Shown here: positions 17,205 through 26,091 of the stretch, piece after piece | Position numbering within the stretch: position 1 is the stretch's first letter | Layout of the letters: each line of letters starts with the position of its first letter | DNA from: Pigmentibacter sp. JX0631 | GTDB taxonomy: Bacteria > Bdellovibrionota_B > Oligoflexia > Silvanigrellales > Silvanigrellaceae | Direction of reading: 5' to 3' | Assembly (NCBI RefSeq): GCF_029873255.1 | Contig: NZ_CP123622.1 | Coordinates: 1,148,501 to 1,212,500 of the forward strand | Length of the DNA stretch: 64,000 bases | Position numbers and translations under genes: made by a program | The notes under the pieces: generated by a model | The model's database searches: none | Told to the model about the DNA's origin: nothing | The model's input: only the letters and a program-made list of their open reading frames with translations

Positions 17205-19352
17205 TTAATCTGCAAAATAAAAACTGCTTTGCTCATGCCAACTATCTATCACATAACCAGCACATTCTCCTAGCCACAAATATCCTTTATGACTGCCTAC
17301 ACATAAATTTTTATGCGTATCAATTCTTTCTTTTTGAGAAAATCCTGTAATAAATTCATTAATTGAAATGGCTTTTTCTTCTTCTAATAAACTAAATAAA
17401 TAAAAACTATCTTTATTATATTTATTAGAAACAGGATAAAATTGCTCTTTTGGAAGAACATTTTCATTACACTCAGAAATTTTTAAATAACTATAACCTT
17501 TTCCTACCATTTCAATTCTTGGCTTTTTAAAAGGTGAGTCATTATTTTTTATGATGCAATACATTTTATAATCATAACTACCCCCTTCTTTGAAACCAAG
17601 CATTCTAAAAGTACTAATATCATATCTAAAAACAAATTGTGATTCATTTTTTAGTAAAGCATAATTGTAATAAGAAGATCCTACTTGTTTATCACCAACT
17701 TTTAATTTTCTATAATCATAATCTATTGGATCAATTTTAGAAAAACCAGCATTAGTTTGATCAAACTCTAAAGATAAAAAGTATCTTGGATCATTATAAT
17801 CTGCGCAGTGGGAGACAAATAAATCTCCCCAATGAATAAATCGATTTTTCATACGTAAACAAATATCAGCATTTTTTAATTTTAAAGAGGAAAAAACATA
17901 TTTTTCATTTGGAAATATTTTTGCAGGAATTCCTCTTAAATCCCATTCCTGATACATTTTTAGTGATTTTCTACAGGGTAAAAAACCTATTTTTTGCCAT
18001 GTTGAAGATTCTACAGATGCTACAGTTAAACAGAGTGGGATAGAATCTTTTTCTCCATCAGTTGTAACTATTTGCCCAGATTCAGTTAAAAAGAATTGCA
18101 GATCATGATCATTATTAACAACACTAAATTTTTCTACATATGATTTTAGTGAATTATGACTTGCTAATGTATAGTTTTCATAGCCATTGTTAGAAATATT
18201 TATTTTCCATTTCACTGGAATATTTTTTAAATCATTTTTATGAATGTTATTTAATTCAGGGATTGCTTCTATTGTTTCATCTTCATGAGTTGGACTATTT
18301 TCCATGTTACTTTCATCGAAAGTACATGCATTTTGGATTGCTTTAATGGAATTTAATACTCGACCTTCTTTTACATAATTTTTAAGATTGTCGTAGACGT
18401 CCGCTGTTTCAATTAATATTTGTTTAATTTCTTGAGCTGTTGCATGAGGACGGCAATTCCAAATGACTGCAGTAACACCACTTACAATTGCTGCTGACAT
18501 TGAAGTCCCATTTGCATATGATATTTGTCCATTTTCATCAAGATATGGAACATTATGCCCCAAAGCTGCAATGTCAACTCTTTTTGGACTATAACGGGAA
18601 CCGCCACCTAGTGCATTTGTGTAGAGTTCTACTGAATGATTATCTAAATACTTTATAGCGCCTACTCTAAGTACGGGATCATTATTTTTAGCTTTTACTT
18701 TTGTTGGTTTGTAAGCTGATGGCCAAATTAATTTATCTGGGCCCAATAAATCCATATTAAAATGATCATTTCCAACAGATGCAATAATAAGAAAATCATT
18801 TCTATCAGTTAAACTTGATAAGGTATCATGCCAAACTTGATAGTCATCGCCTTGATATCCACCTGAAATATTAATTATTTTTTCATTTCCAGAAAATACT
18901 GCTGCTTTTAAAGCTTCTAAAAATGGTTGACTAGCATTAATATTCGGGATTGCAACCCTATTTATAATTGGAATTGCTGGAAATATACCCAGAGAATGCT
19001 TGCTTTTATTATTTAAGGCAGTTGAACCAATTATAGATGATATTGCTGTACCATGAATTCTTATTTGTCTCGAAGTGTTATAGTCATTAACATTTTTTTC
19101 ATACTCAACCATATCATTTTCATTAAAATGAATATTTTTATTTATGTGATATATATTTTTAATAATATTTAAGTAAGGATTACTTTTAACTTCCGAATCA
19201 ATTACTGTTACATCAATACCATGATATACTGGTGTAAAATTATTTGGGTAAGCAGTGTGCGCATAATTTTCTGCCGTATATTCTGCATAGACATAACCAT
19301 TACATACTAAAATTAAAAACAAACTAAATTTTTTAAATAAAGGATATTTCAT
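17205..19352 (-). CDS. Secreted S8 serine protease with ricin-like C-terminal region
   Basis: 715 residues from the ATG at 19352, which has GGAAGA 5 nt upstream; a longer in-frame start at 19391 lacks support. A Sec signal ends near residue 22 (VYA). The subtilase domain covers about residues 30-340 with Asp52 (VTVIDSEV), His100 (IHGTAISS), Asn195 (SVGND) and Ser284 (NGTSMSAA). The Asp motif is DSE rather than the common DTG. After a linker, residues about 440-710 contain CLTV...C...QEWDL-type units and a second LCVG...WLGEC unit, the pattern of ricin-B beta-trefoil lectins (Cys pairs and QxW). So the enzyme is probably exported and targeted to glycans. Convergent with the CNB-CPBP gene, 3 bp between stops. 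Substrate and sugar are unknown. Confidence 0.85.
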   Translation of the reverse strand: MKYPLFKKFSLFLILVCNGYVYAEYTAENYAHTAYPNNFTPVYHGIDVTVIDSEVKSNPYLNIIKNIYHINKNIHFNENDMVEYEKNVNDYNTSRQIRIHGTAISSIIGSTALNNKSKHSLGIFPAIPIINRVAIPNINASQPFLEALKAAVFSGNEKIINISGGYQGDDYQVWHDTLSSLTDRNDFLIIASVGNDHFNMDLLGPDKLIWPSAYKPTKVKAKNNDPVLRVGAIKYLDNHSVELYTNALGGGSRYSPKRVDIAALGHNVPYLDENGQISYANGTSMSAAIVSGVTAVIWNCRPHATAQEIKQILIETADVYDNLKNYVKEGRVLNSIKAIQNACTFDESNMENSPTHEDETIEAIPELNNIHKNDLKNIPVKWKINISNNGYENYTLASHNSLKSYVEKFSVVNNDHDLQFFLTESGQIVTTDGEKDSIPLCLTVASVESSTWQKIGFLPCRKSLKMYQEWDLRGIPAKIFPNEKYVFSSLKLKNADICLRMKNRFIHWGDLFVSHCADYNDPRYFLSLEFDQTNAGFSKIDPIDYDYRKLKVGDKQVGSSYYNYALLKNESQFVFRYDISTFRMLGFKEGGSYDYKMYCIIKNNDSPFKKPRIEMVGKGYSYLKISECNENVLPKEQFYPVSNKYNKDSFYLFSLLEEEKAISINEFITGFSQKERIDTHKNLCVGSHKGYLWLGECAGYVIDSWHEQSSFYFAD

Positions 19353-19675
19353 ACTAGTCTTCCAAATAAAATGTTTATTATTCAATTGCATTTGTTGATT
19401 TATATTTTATTTAAAAAATTTACAAATTATAAATAATTTAATTATTAAAAATTTTATGATAAAAATATTATTATTTCATGGTTTAAATAAAATATAAAAA
19501 GTTTCTGTCTAAAGTAGAAACAAAATATTTGTAGTAATTAAATTATATTAAAAACTTGACAATATTTTTTGTTTTCTTTAAAAATGGCTCTATATTTTTG
19601 ATTTTGTTAGCTTTAGTCATTCATTACTGCAGACTTTGTAGTTTAAATAACAATTTGGAAAAGAAAGAAATTTTT
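19353..19675. other. Divergent intergenic region with candidate promoter
   Basis: 323 bp of about 85% AT DNA between the subtilase and TPR genes, which diverge. TTGACA at 19556-19561 followed after 17 bp by TAAAAA (19579-19584) is a candidate sigma-70 promoter for the TPR gene; the -10 is poor. A small hairpin (GTTTCT...AGAAAC) lies at about 19501-19521. No other gene or conserved RNA is visible. Confidence 0.35.
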
Positions 19676-21172
19676 ATGCTAAAAAGACTACTAGGAATTC
19701 TTTTTTGTCTTTTTTCTTGCCAAGTATTTGCTTTGACATATAAAAATATTAGCAAAAACACACATACTAAAATTTTGTATGATGAAGGAATGCTTCTTTA
19801 CTATGCTTATTCATATTCGCAAGCTGAACAAAATTTTCGTATGGCTCTGCAATTTGATCCAAGTTGCGGCCCCTGCTACTTAGGTCTGGCTATGGCAAAA
19901 AAACAGCAAGCAATCGAACTTGGAAAATCTTTTGCCAATTTAGGGATTAATGAAATTAATAATGCTAAAATTTTAATTAAAAATAAGCAAAGTTTTTACT
20001 ATGCTGTTACAATTGCTTTAGAAAAAGCATTTAGCTTAAAGGAAAAAGAAGATTTAAATTCTCTGCAAAAAAATTATATTGAAGCTTTAAAAATACTATA
20101 TGGAAATTTTCAAAACGATCCAGAATGGAACTCAGAATCACTTGCCTTGCTAGTTGACGCAATTTACTACTACCCCATTTCTAGTTCCGACAACTTTCAT
20201 TGTAATCAACAAAATAATGAAAATTTAAAAAAAGAAGCCGTGGAGCTGATGCAAAAATCATTCCTGAACCGAAAATTTAAACTCCATCCCGGAATTCTAC
20301 ATACCTACATTCATATGCAAGAATCTGATATCAATGATTCACATGTATTAATGGCAGCGAAATTACTCCCAACTTTTCACAATAATTATCTTGCTCATTT
20401 TGCCCACATGCCAAATCATGTTTACTGGCACAGAGGTATGTATCAGGAAGCAATTCAAGCAAATATAAATGCAATTAAATTAGATGAAAATTACTTCAAA
20501 AAAAATGGTATTGGATTAAGTTCATATTATTACGAATATCATTATTTACATTCTCAGCATTTTTTAACATTTCTGGGATACTTGACTAATAATTTTGATC
20601 TTGCCTTAAAAAATGCACAAGAAATTAAAGCAAAAATGGATTTAAATAGAATGCAAGATATCCCCGACTACAGAGATATCTATTTAACATTGGAGCATAC
20701 TGTACTTGCTAGATTTGAAAAATGGGATGAATTAATAAAACTTAAAAAGCCTGATGGACTAGGAAACTTTGGAAATTTATTCTATAATTATACTCAGGCG
20801 TTAGCCCACATTAATCAAAAGAATGAAAAAGAGTATTTAAGTTACTTTAATGAGATAAATTCAATCCAAGTATCAAAAAAAATAGAAGATGATTTAAAAA
20901 ATCTTGTTTTGATAAATTTAAATGCAAGCAAAATGGTACAAAATAATATTTCATTTAGTGAAATTGAAAAATACTTTTTAGAAAATAACATAAAGAAAAT
21001 AGAAGACAAGTATTTAAAAAACAATCCACCTTTTTGGTATTTTCCTTCCGCAGTATTATTAGGAAAATATGCTGAAAAAATAAAAGATACAAATTCTGAA
21101 GAAAAATACAAAAATTTATTTTATCAGTTATATCCAAATTCAAACTTTATAAAATTAAATAAGAAAAGTTAA
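19676..21172 (+). CDS. Exported TPR protein
   Basis: 498 residues from the ATG at 19676; the open frame extends upstream to 19556 but that part overlaps a promoter-like TTGACA and gives no signal peptide. From 19676 the chain starts with a good Sec signal ending near residue 19 (VFA). Helical TPR-like pairs begin near residue 30 (DEGMLLYYAYSYSQAEQNF). The middle has the HPGILHTYIHMQE and LAHMPNHVY segments characteristic of a bacterial TPR family with a His-rich core, found in many proteobacterial secreted or envelope TPR proteins. The conserved His residues could bind a metal, but this is not established here. It overlaps by 4 bp the convergent gene at 21169-21888. The function is probably protein interaction in the periplasm. 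Confidence 0.82.
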   Translation: MLKRLLGILFCLFSCQVFALTYKNISKNTHTKILYDEGMLLYYAYSYSQAEQNFRMALQFDPSCGPCYLGLAMAKKQQAIELGKSFANLGINEINNAKILIKNKQSFYYAVTIALEKAFSLKEKEDLNSLQKNYIEALKILYGNFQNDPEWNSESLALLVDAIYYYPISSSDNFHCNQQNNENLKKEAVELMQKSFLNRKFKLHPGILHTYIHMQESDINDSHVLMAAKLLPTFHNNYLAHFAHMPNHVYWHRGMYQEAIQANINAIKLDENYFKKNGIGLSSYYYEYHYLHSQHFLTFLGYLTNNFDLALKNAQEIKAKMDLNRMQDIPDYRDIYLTLEHTVLARFEKWDELIKLKKPDGLGNFGNLFYNYTQALAHINQKNEKEYLSYFNEINSIQVSKKIEDDLKNLVLINLNASKMVQNNISFSEIEKYFLENNIKKIEDKYLKNNPPFWYFPSAVLLGKYAEKIKDTNSEEKYKNLFYQLYPNSNFIKLNKKS

Positions 21173-21888
21173 TTTTTTAACATTTTTTTTCTATTATTCT
21201 CTATGATATTTTCTAATTTTTTTCCTTGAACAAGTTCCTTTACTTTCTTTTCAATAACTTCTGAAATATTTTTACATTTATTATTAAAGTAATGATATAG
21301 AGGAATTTTTTCAGTCAATGCTGGATTTAATTCTTCAATTAACTTAGCATGTTCTGATTTTCTTATTTCTATTTTTGCATTAAATTCATCTGTAATAAAC
21401 AAATCAACTCTTTGTTTAATTAGCATTTCTATGAGTTGCTCAATTGTATTGACAAGTATTTTATCTTTTACTTCTGAAGTCTTTTTTTCTACTAATACAG
21501 AACCTTTTATAATTCCAATTGTGTGATTTTTTAAACTCTCCCAATTTTGAATTTTAATGTTTTTTCTTTTTAAAGCATAAGCTTTTAATTGCATATAGTT
21601 TATAGGTTGGGAAATTCTGATAAAATAAGGATAATCTTCTCCATAACTAAATGGACGAAAAACTTCTGCACAAATATTCCCATTTTTTAATTCTTCGGTA
21701 ACTCTATAGCCAGGCAAATCAATAAATTCAAATGGAATTTTTGCTTGTTCATAAATATCAGTTAAAATAAGTGAACCTAGAATTTGGTTTTGTGTATACA
21801 TAATTCTACCTATGTGAACACTTTTTTCAGCTTCACTGGCAAATACAGAAGAAAATATAAAAATAAGAATACAGTAAATTATTTTCAA
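21169..21888 (-). CDS. Periplasmic solute-binding-like protein
   Basis: 239 residues. The TTG at 21886-21888 is the best start: AAAGGGA lies 7 nt upstream and the product opens directly with a Sec signal ending near residue 18 (VFA). The in-frame ATG at 21912 would put eight charged residues ahead of it. The mature chain has the two-lobe layout of family-3 binding proteins: a lobe hinge at HTIGIIKGSVL and a QRVDLFITDEFNAK return strand. It lacks the CPWMC motif of the pair at 12.5-14 kb, so it is a distant relative at best. No transporter genes are adjacent. It could be a periplasmic sensor or scavenging protein. The ligand is unknown. Confidence 0.75.
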   Translation of the reverse strand: MKIIYCILIFIFSSVFASEAEKSVHIGRIMYTQNQILGSLILTDIYEQAKIPFEFIDLPGYRVTEELKNGNICAEVFRPFSYGEDYPYFIRISQPINYMQLKAYALKRKNIKIQNWESLKNHTIGIIKGSVLVEKKTSEVKDKILVNTIEQLIEMLIKQRVDLFITDEFNAKIEIRKSEHAKLIEELNPALTEKIPLYHYFNNKCKNISEVIEKKVKELVQGKKLENIIENNRKKMLKN

Positions 21889-22054
21889 AACTTGTTCCCT
21901 TTGCTTCCACATTATTTACATTATAATATATTTATAAAAATTATAAATATAGCGCTTTTGGCGTTGAGAATAATTAAGTATTTAGCTTTTAGTGTAGCTA
22001 TTATACTAGGTTTTATTATAAATATGGAGTTTTTAGCTTTGTTAATATAATAAT

Positions 22055-22654
22055 TTAGTTGCGTTTTCCAATTTTTTTGGCTGGATTTCCGGCAAAAATT
22101 TCACCATTGGGAATGTTTTTAGTAACTACACTACCCATGCCAATGACAGCTTGATTTTCAATACTAACACCATCAACAATGCACACATTTGCCCCAATCC
22201 AAACATCAGAACCTATCGTTATTCCTTTGGATGTGACTGTTTGCTCTTTTATGGATTTACTAAGGGAAATACCGTGATTAAAGGCATATATTTTAGTTCC
22301 ATTAGCAATACGAGTATTTTTTTTAACTATTACCCCTTTTGCCCCACCATCTATATAAACTCCAGCATTAATACTTACACCATCTTCAATAATAATAGGG
22401 CCATGTAAAAAAGTTTCCGCACCAATAGAAACATTATTTCCAATAATAATATCTCTTCCAGGTTCTGCAAAGATATTTGCTAATGAAGAAATAAAACAAT
22501 TTTCTCCAATTTTTACGGTTTCTAATTCTGTTAATTCTTTTTGAATTTCTTCTTGCCATGGTTTCGCCCATAACAAATGTTTCTCTTTTAAAGAATAATA
22601 AAGCCATGGCATATAATTTAAACGCCGTTTATGTTGTTCTATATATTTTTCCAC
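22055..22654 (-). CDS. Hexapeptide-repeat acetyltransferase (MAT/CatB-like)
   Basis: A left-handed beta-helix acyltransferase of 199 residues that should transfer an acetyl group from acetyl-CoA to a sugar or similar hydroxyl. The N-terminal helical segment (YMPWLYYSLKEKHLLW) is followed from about residue 50 by repeated [LIV]-G-x4 turns: IGENC, IGNNVSIGAE, and later IGSDVWIGANVCI and IGMGSVVT. The catalytic His is in FNHGISL at about residue 129. The PNGEIFAGNPAKKIG ending is the usual MAT/NodL-type C terminus. It is the third gene of an apparent nadA operon, 12 bp after the coiled-coil protein. The acceptor cannot be assigned; a surface polysaccharide or maltose-type sugar is usual for the family. 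Confidence 0.9.
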   Translation of the reverse strand: MEKYIEQHKRRLNYMPWLYYSLKEKHLLWAKPWQEEIQKELTELETVKIGENCFISSLANIFAEPGRDIIIGNNVSIGAETFLHGPIIIEDGVSINAGVYIDGGAKGVIVKKNTRIANGTKIYAFNHGISLSKSIKEQTVTSKGITIGSDVWIGANVCIVDGVSIENQAVIGMGSVVTKNIPNGEIFAGNPAKKIGKRN

Positions 22655-22666
22655 TTATTCTGCCTT

Positions 22667-23062
22667 TTATAGAGTTTTTAATTCTACTTTTTTATAGCTA
22701 ATCATTGTTCTTCTAGCATCAAATAAGCTTTTATAACTTTCATAACGAATTCGTAATTTTTCAGTTTCAGCTCGTACAGTAACAATTTTTTCAAGTAGCT
22801 CGATATATTCTGAATCTGCTTCTGCAAGTCGTTTTAATCTTGCTTCTGGTATTTTGTCAGCGGTCAACTCTATTCGATTCATTATTTTTGCTCGTACAGA
22901 TGTGCGTAATAGTTCTAAACGCTCAGCTTCTTTTCTTTTTTCAACATATTCTAAACCAATTTTGTTGGCTAATTGAATAATCTCCTCTAGCCCTAATTCT
23001 TTTATTGGAGCAGCAGCAGGCTGATTTTGAAAATAATTTTTAGTTACTTTTTCTTCTGACAA
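22667..23062 (-). CDS. Small coiled-coil protein, unknown function
   Basis: 131 residues, no signal peptide and no membrane segment. Residues about 25-120 are strongly helical, rich in Glu, Lys, Arg and Leu with heptad-like spacing (QLANKIGLEYVEKRKEAERL and ERLKRLAE-type stretches), consistent with a coiled coil. It is charged and probably cytosolic. It lies between nadA (10-bp gap upstream) and the acetyltransferase (12-bp gap downstream) and should share their transcript. I recognise no family and infer no function beyond a possible structural or adaptor role. Confidence 0.65.
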   Translation of the reverse strand: MSEEKVTKNYFQNQPAAAPIKELGLEEIIQLANKIGLEYVEKRKEAERLELLRTSVRAKIMNRIELTADKIPEARLKRLAEADSEYIELLEKIVTVRAETEKLRIRYESYKSLFDARRTMISYKKVELKTL

Positions 23063-23072
23063 ATGTTTACCT

Positions 23073-24185
23073 TTATTTTAGAGAAGTAGTACTCATTTCC
23101 AACATACGTTCTAAAGCTAGTTTTGCAAGCGATCGGTTGGGTTCGTGCACTTGAATAATGTTTTGGGGGGTTCCGAGTTTTATTTGCTCTAAAGCCCAAG
23201 TTAAATGCGGTAAGTCTATTCTATTCATTGTGCCACAAAGACACATAAAAGGATTAATACTGATAATAGTTTTATCCGCATTTTCTTTTGCAATTCTGTT
23301 TACTAAATTAAGCTCTGTTCCAACTGCCCACTTACTTCCTGCAGGACTTGCTGCAATTGTTTTAACAATAAAATCAGTAGAACCTGCACAATCAGATTTA
23401 TCGACAACTTCCATAGCACATTCAGGATGTGAAATAATTTTAAATTCAGGATCTTTTGCTCTTATGGCATCTATTTGTTTCGCAGTAAACATCATGTGAA
23501 CAGGACAACAACCTTCCCAAAGCATTACTTTGGTAGTTTTTATCATTTCTTTTGCAAGTCCACCATAAGGTTTTTTAGGATTCCATAAATTCATCTCTTC
23601 TAAAGGAATCCCTAATTTTTTTGCAGTATTTCTTCCCAGATGCTGATCAGGATAGAAAAAAAGAACCTTTTTTTCTTGCAACGCCCAATCAACAATTTTT
23701 GTTGCATTAGAACTGGTACAAATAACTCCACCTTTACTTGCAACAAAAGCTTTTAATGCTGCGCTTGAGTTTACATAAGTAACAGGCATGATACTATCAT
23801 GTCCCAAAGTTTCTACCAATTGATCCCACGCTTCAACCACGTCATCTGCATCAGCCATATCAGCCATATCACAGCCAGCACCTAGATCAGGCAAGACTAC
23901 GGTTTGATTCCCTGTTTTTAAAATATCAGCGCCTTCAGCCATAAAGTGTACACCGCAAAAAACTATGAAATCAGCCTCAGATTGTTTTGCTGCATATTGT
24001 GCTAATTGCAAAGAATCTCCACGAATATCACTCAATTCAACAATTTCTGGGCGTTGATAATGATGCGCTAATATAACAAGTTTCTTTCCAAAGTAATTTC
24101 TAACGGCTTGAATTCGCGCCCGCAACTGAGTCTCTGAAAGTGTGGGGTAGGGAGCTGGTAAAGGAGATTGATACGCAATAGCCAT
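23073..24185 (-). CDS. nadA: Quinolinate synthase A
   Basis: Makes quinolinate from iminoaspartate and dihydroxyacetone phosphate for NAD synthesis, using a [4Fe-4S] cluster in the cytosol. The 370-residue protein has the family landmarks in order: LAHHYQRPEI (substrate site), FCGVHFMAEGADIL (Cys77), DLGAGCDMAD (Cys105), EGCCPVH (Cys226/227) and NPFMCLCGTMNRI (Cys325/327). Cys105, one of the 226/227 pair and one of 325/327 are the probable three cluster ligands. It is the first gene of a three-gene transcript with the coiled-coil protein and the acetyltransferase. No nadB or nadC is in the window. It diverges from the hydroxyacyl-CoA dehydrogenase at 24368, with 182 bp between starts; no NAD riboswitch was recognised. 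Confidence 0.97.
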   Translation of the reverse strand: MAIAYQSPLPAPYPTLSETQLRARIQAVRNYFGKKLVILAHHYQRPEIVELSDIRGDSLQLAQYAAKQSEADFIVFCGVHFMAEGADILKTGNQTVVLPDLGAGCDMADMADADDVVEAWDQLVETLGHDSIMPVTYVNSSAALKAFVASKGGVICTSSNATKIVDWALQEKKVLFFYPDQHLGRNTAKKLGIPLEEMNLWNPKKPYGGLAKEMIKTTKVMLWEGCCPVHMMFTAKQIDAIRAKDPEFKIISHPECAMEVVDKSDCAGSTDFIVKTIAASPAGSKWAVGTELNLVNRIAKENADKTIISINPFMCLCGTMNRIDLPHLTWALEQIKLGTPQNIIQVHEPNRSLAKLALERMLEMSTTSLK

Positions 24186-24367
24186 GAAAAAGTCCTTCTA
24201 AAATAACCTATATCAAGTACAACTTTATCTTTATGACTTGAATACAACTTAAGCAATAACTCAAGACATGTTTTTTCAATTGGAAGTTTGCGAAGAAAAA
24301 AGAAAACAATATAGTTTGAGTGGTAAAATGTAAAATGACTCAGTTTCATGTTCTATTGGGGGAAAAA

Positions 24368-25225
24368 ATGACTCTTCTTTCAGAAATTAAAACAATAGCT
24401 GTAATAGGTGCTGGGCAAATGGGAAGCGGAATTGCACAGGTCGCTGCCCAAGCTGGTTTCCAAGTGATATTATGTGACAATCGTTTAGAGGGATTAACAA
24501 AAGCAGTTCAAGGAATTGAAAAAAGCTTAACTAAATTATTTGAAAAAGGTAAAATAGAAGAACATCCCCCAGCAATTCTTGGAAGAATTAAAAAAGCTGT
24601 ACAACTAAATGATATTGCCAATGCTAATTTTGTCATTGAAGCAGTAAATGAAAATGAAAATTTAAAAAAAGAAATATTTTCCCAACTCGATAAAATTCTT
24701 CCAGCAAACACAATATTTGCAAGTAATACAAGCAGTTTACCTATTACAAGAATAGCAACTACGACACAAAGAAGTAGCAAATTCATTGGCATGCATTTTA
24801 TGAATCCAGTTCCTATTATGAATTTAGTAGAAATTATTCGGGGCCATGCTACTAGTGAAGAAACATATTTAATCACTAAACAACTTGCAGAAAAAATGCA
24901 AAAAGTTACTGTATGCTCTCAAGATTATCCTGGATTTATAATTAACAGAATTTTGATGCCAATGATCAATGAAGCCTTTTATACGCTTATGGAGGGCATT
25001 GCTACTGCTGAAGATATCGATGCTGGTATGAAATTAGGGACAAATCAACCTATGGGTCCTTTAACTTTAGCAGATTTTATTGGACTAGACACTTGTTATG
25101 CCATTATGAAAGTATTACATGATGGACTAGGCGACAGTAAGTACAGACCTTGTCCTTTATTAAAAAAATATGTCGATGCTGGCTATTTTGGAAAAAAAAC
25201 AGGTCAAGGTGTTTACAAGTATTAA
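24368..25225 (+). CDS. hbd: 3-hydroxybutyryl-CoA dehydrogenase
   Basis: Oxidises L-3-hydroxyacyl-CoA to 3-ketoacyl-CoA with NAD, in beta-oxidation or butanoate metabolism. The N-terminal Rossmann motif is VIGAGQMGSGIAQVAA, and the family's NTSS (SNTSSLPIT), catalytic His in GMHFMNPVP, and Glu in VEIIRG are all visible, followed by the helical dimer domain ending LADFIGLDTCYAIM. The 285-residue form from the ATG at 24368 matches the usual length. GGGGG stands 5-6 nt before it, while the in-frame start at 24320 adds residues absent from the family. Downstream, 25 bp away, is the deaminase gene, so an operon with it and dinB is possible. Hbd and PaaH cannot be told apart from sequence alone. Confidence 0.94.
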   Translation: MTLLSEIKTIAVIGAGQMGSGIAQVAAQAGFQVILCDNRLEGLTKAVQGIEKSLTKLFEKGKIEEHPPAILGRIKKAVQLNDIANANFVIEAVNENENLKKEIFSQLDKILPANTIFASNTSSLPITRIATTTQRSSKFIGMHFMNPVPIMNLVEIIRGHATSEETYLITKQLAEKMQKVTVCSQDYPGFIINRILMPMINEAFYTLMEGIATAEDIDAGMKLGTNQPMGPLTLADFIGLDTCYAIMKVLHDGLGDSKYRPCPLLKKYVDAGYFGKKTGQGVYKY

Positions 25226-25250
25226 TTAAACTATGTTATTTTTTTAAATT

Positions 25251-26081
25251 ATGCAAAATATCGTTCCAGAACAAATACTTTATTATCTAAAAAAACAAAA
25301 TCAAACTGATTATGCATTTTTAGTCTATCAAAACACTGTTTATTTTGCGCAAAATATAGTAACAAACGACTCCCCTTTAACAGCAGTAACAAAACTTATT
25401 CAAGGAATATCTGAGCAATATAAAGATAATGCACACTCAATTTTACGCAAAAAAATTTATACATCATACTTTCCTACTAATAAATGTCTAGGAATGATCA
25501 AAGTTGCAGCAAAAAGATTTGCATATTTATCAAGCTCACAAACTAATTTATTTCCTATTCCTTTTGAAATTATAGAAATTAAATATTCAATTCATTATGA
25601 AATAAATAACGATATCAAAGAGTTTTTACATGGACTTATGTTAAAAAATAGTAAGGAATGCATGCAAGCAGCACTTGCTTTGAAAGAAAAAGTAACAATT
25701 AAAAATTCTTTAGCTCTTTCAGATAGAAAAATTGCTGCAATTTTAGTTGATGAAAATTATAATGTTTTAGCTTATGGTTTAAATTCGAATGCAAAAAATA
25801 GAACAAGACATGCTGAAATTGATCTAATTTACAGATTTTACAATCAAAATAAAAAAAAATTACCTAAAAATAGTAAATTATTTATCACACTAAAGCCTTG
25901 TATAATGTGTTCTAATATGATAACCGAATGTGCTGAAGATATAGTAAACATAAAAGTATATTATTTTGAAAAAGATAATGGTACATTTTCAAAAAAAACC
26001 ACACTAGATAGTGAAATAAAATGCAGTTTGGCTTCAAAGACTTCATCTAGCATTTTAGAACATCTATATTTGCTTAATTAA
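25251..26081 (+). CDS. CDA-fold nucleoside or nucleic-acid deaminase, Bd3614-like
   Basis: 276 residues. The C-terminal part has the zinc signature of the cytidine-deaminase superfamily: His187-Ala-Glu189 (RHAEI) and Pro216-Cys217-x2-Cys220 (KPCIMC), where His and the two Cys bind zinc and Glu moves the proton. The N-terminal 130 residues are a separate region not found in TadA or RibD. This arrangement matches what I recall of the Bd3614-like deaminases named after a Bdellovibrio locus. The placement is by motif layout, not alignment. Its target (free base, nucleotide, tRNA or DNA) is unknown. It directly precedes dinB: its stop is next to the dinB ribosome site, which suggests translational coupling. 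Confidence 0.75.
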   Translation: MQNIVPEQILYYLKKQNQTDYAFLVYQNTVYFAQNIVTNDSPLTAVTKLIQGISEQYKDNAHSILRKKIYTSYFPTNKCLGMIKVAAKRFAYLSSSQTNLFPIPFEIIEIKYSIHYEINNDIKEFLHGLMLKNSKECMQAALALKEKVTIKNSLALSDRKIAAILVDENYNVLAYGLNSNAKNRTRHAEIDLIYRFYNQNKKKLPKNSKLFITLKPCIMCSNMITECAEDIVNIKVYYFEKDNGTFSKKTTLDSEIKCSLASKTSSSILEHLYLLN

Positions 26082-26091
26082 GGAAGTCCTT

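Noticed and set aside
21784-22050. 88-codon plus-strand frame near 22 kb
   Set aside because: Overlaps the 5' end of the binding-protein gene on the other strand, no ribosome site, low-complexity hydrophobic sequence.
24068-24349. 93-codon minus-strand frame overlapping nadA's start
   Set aside because: Out of frame with nadA and overlapping its coding start; no supporting features.
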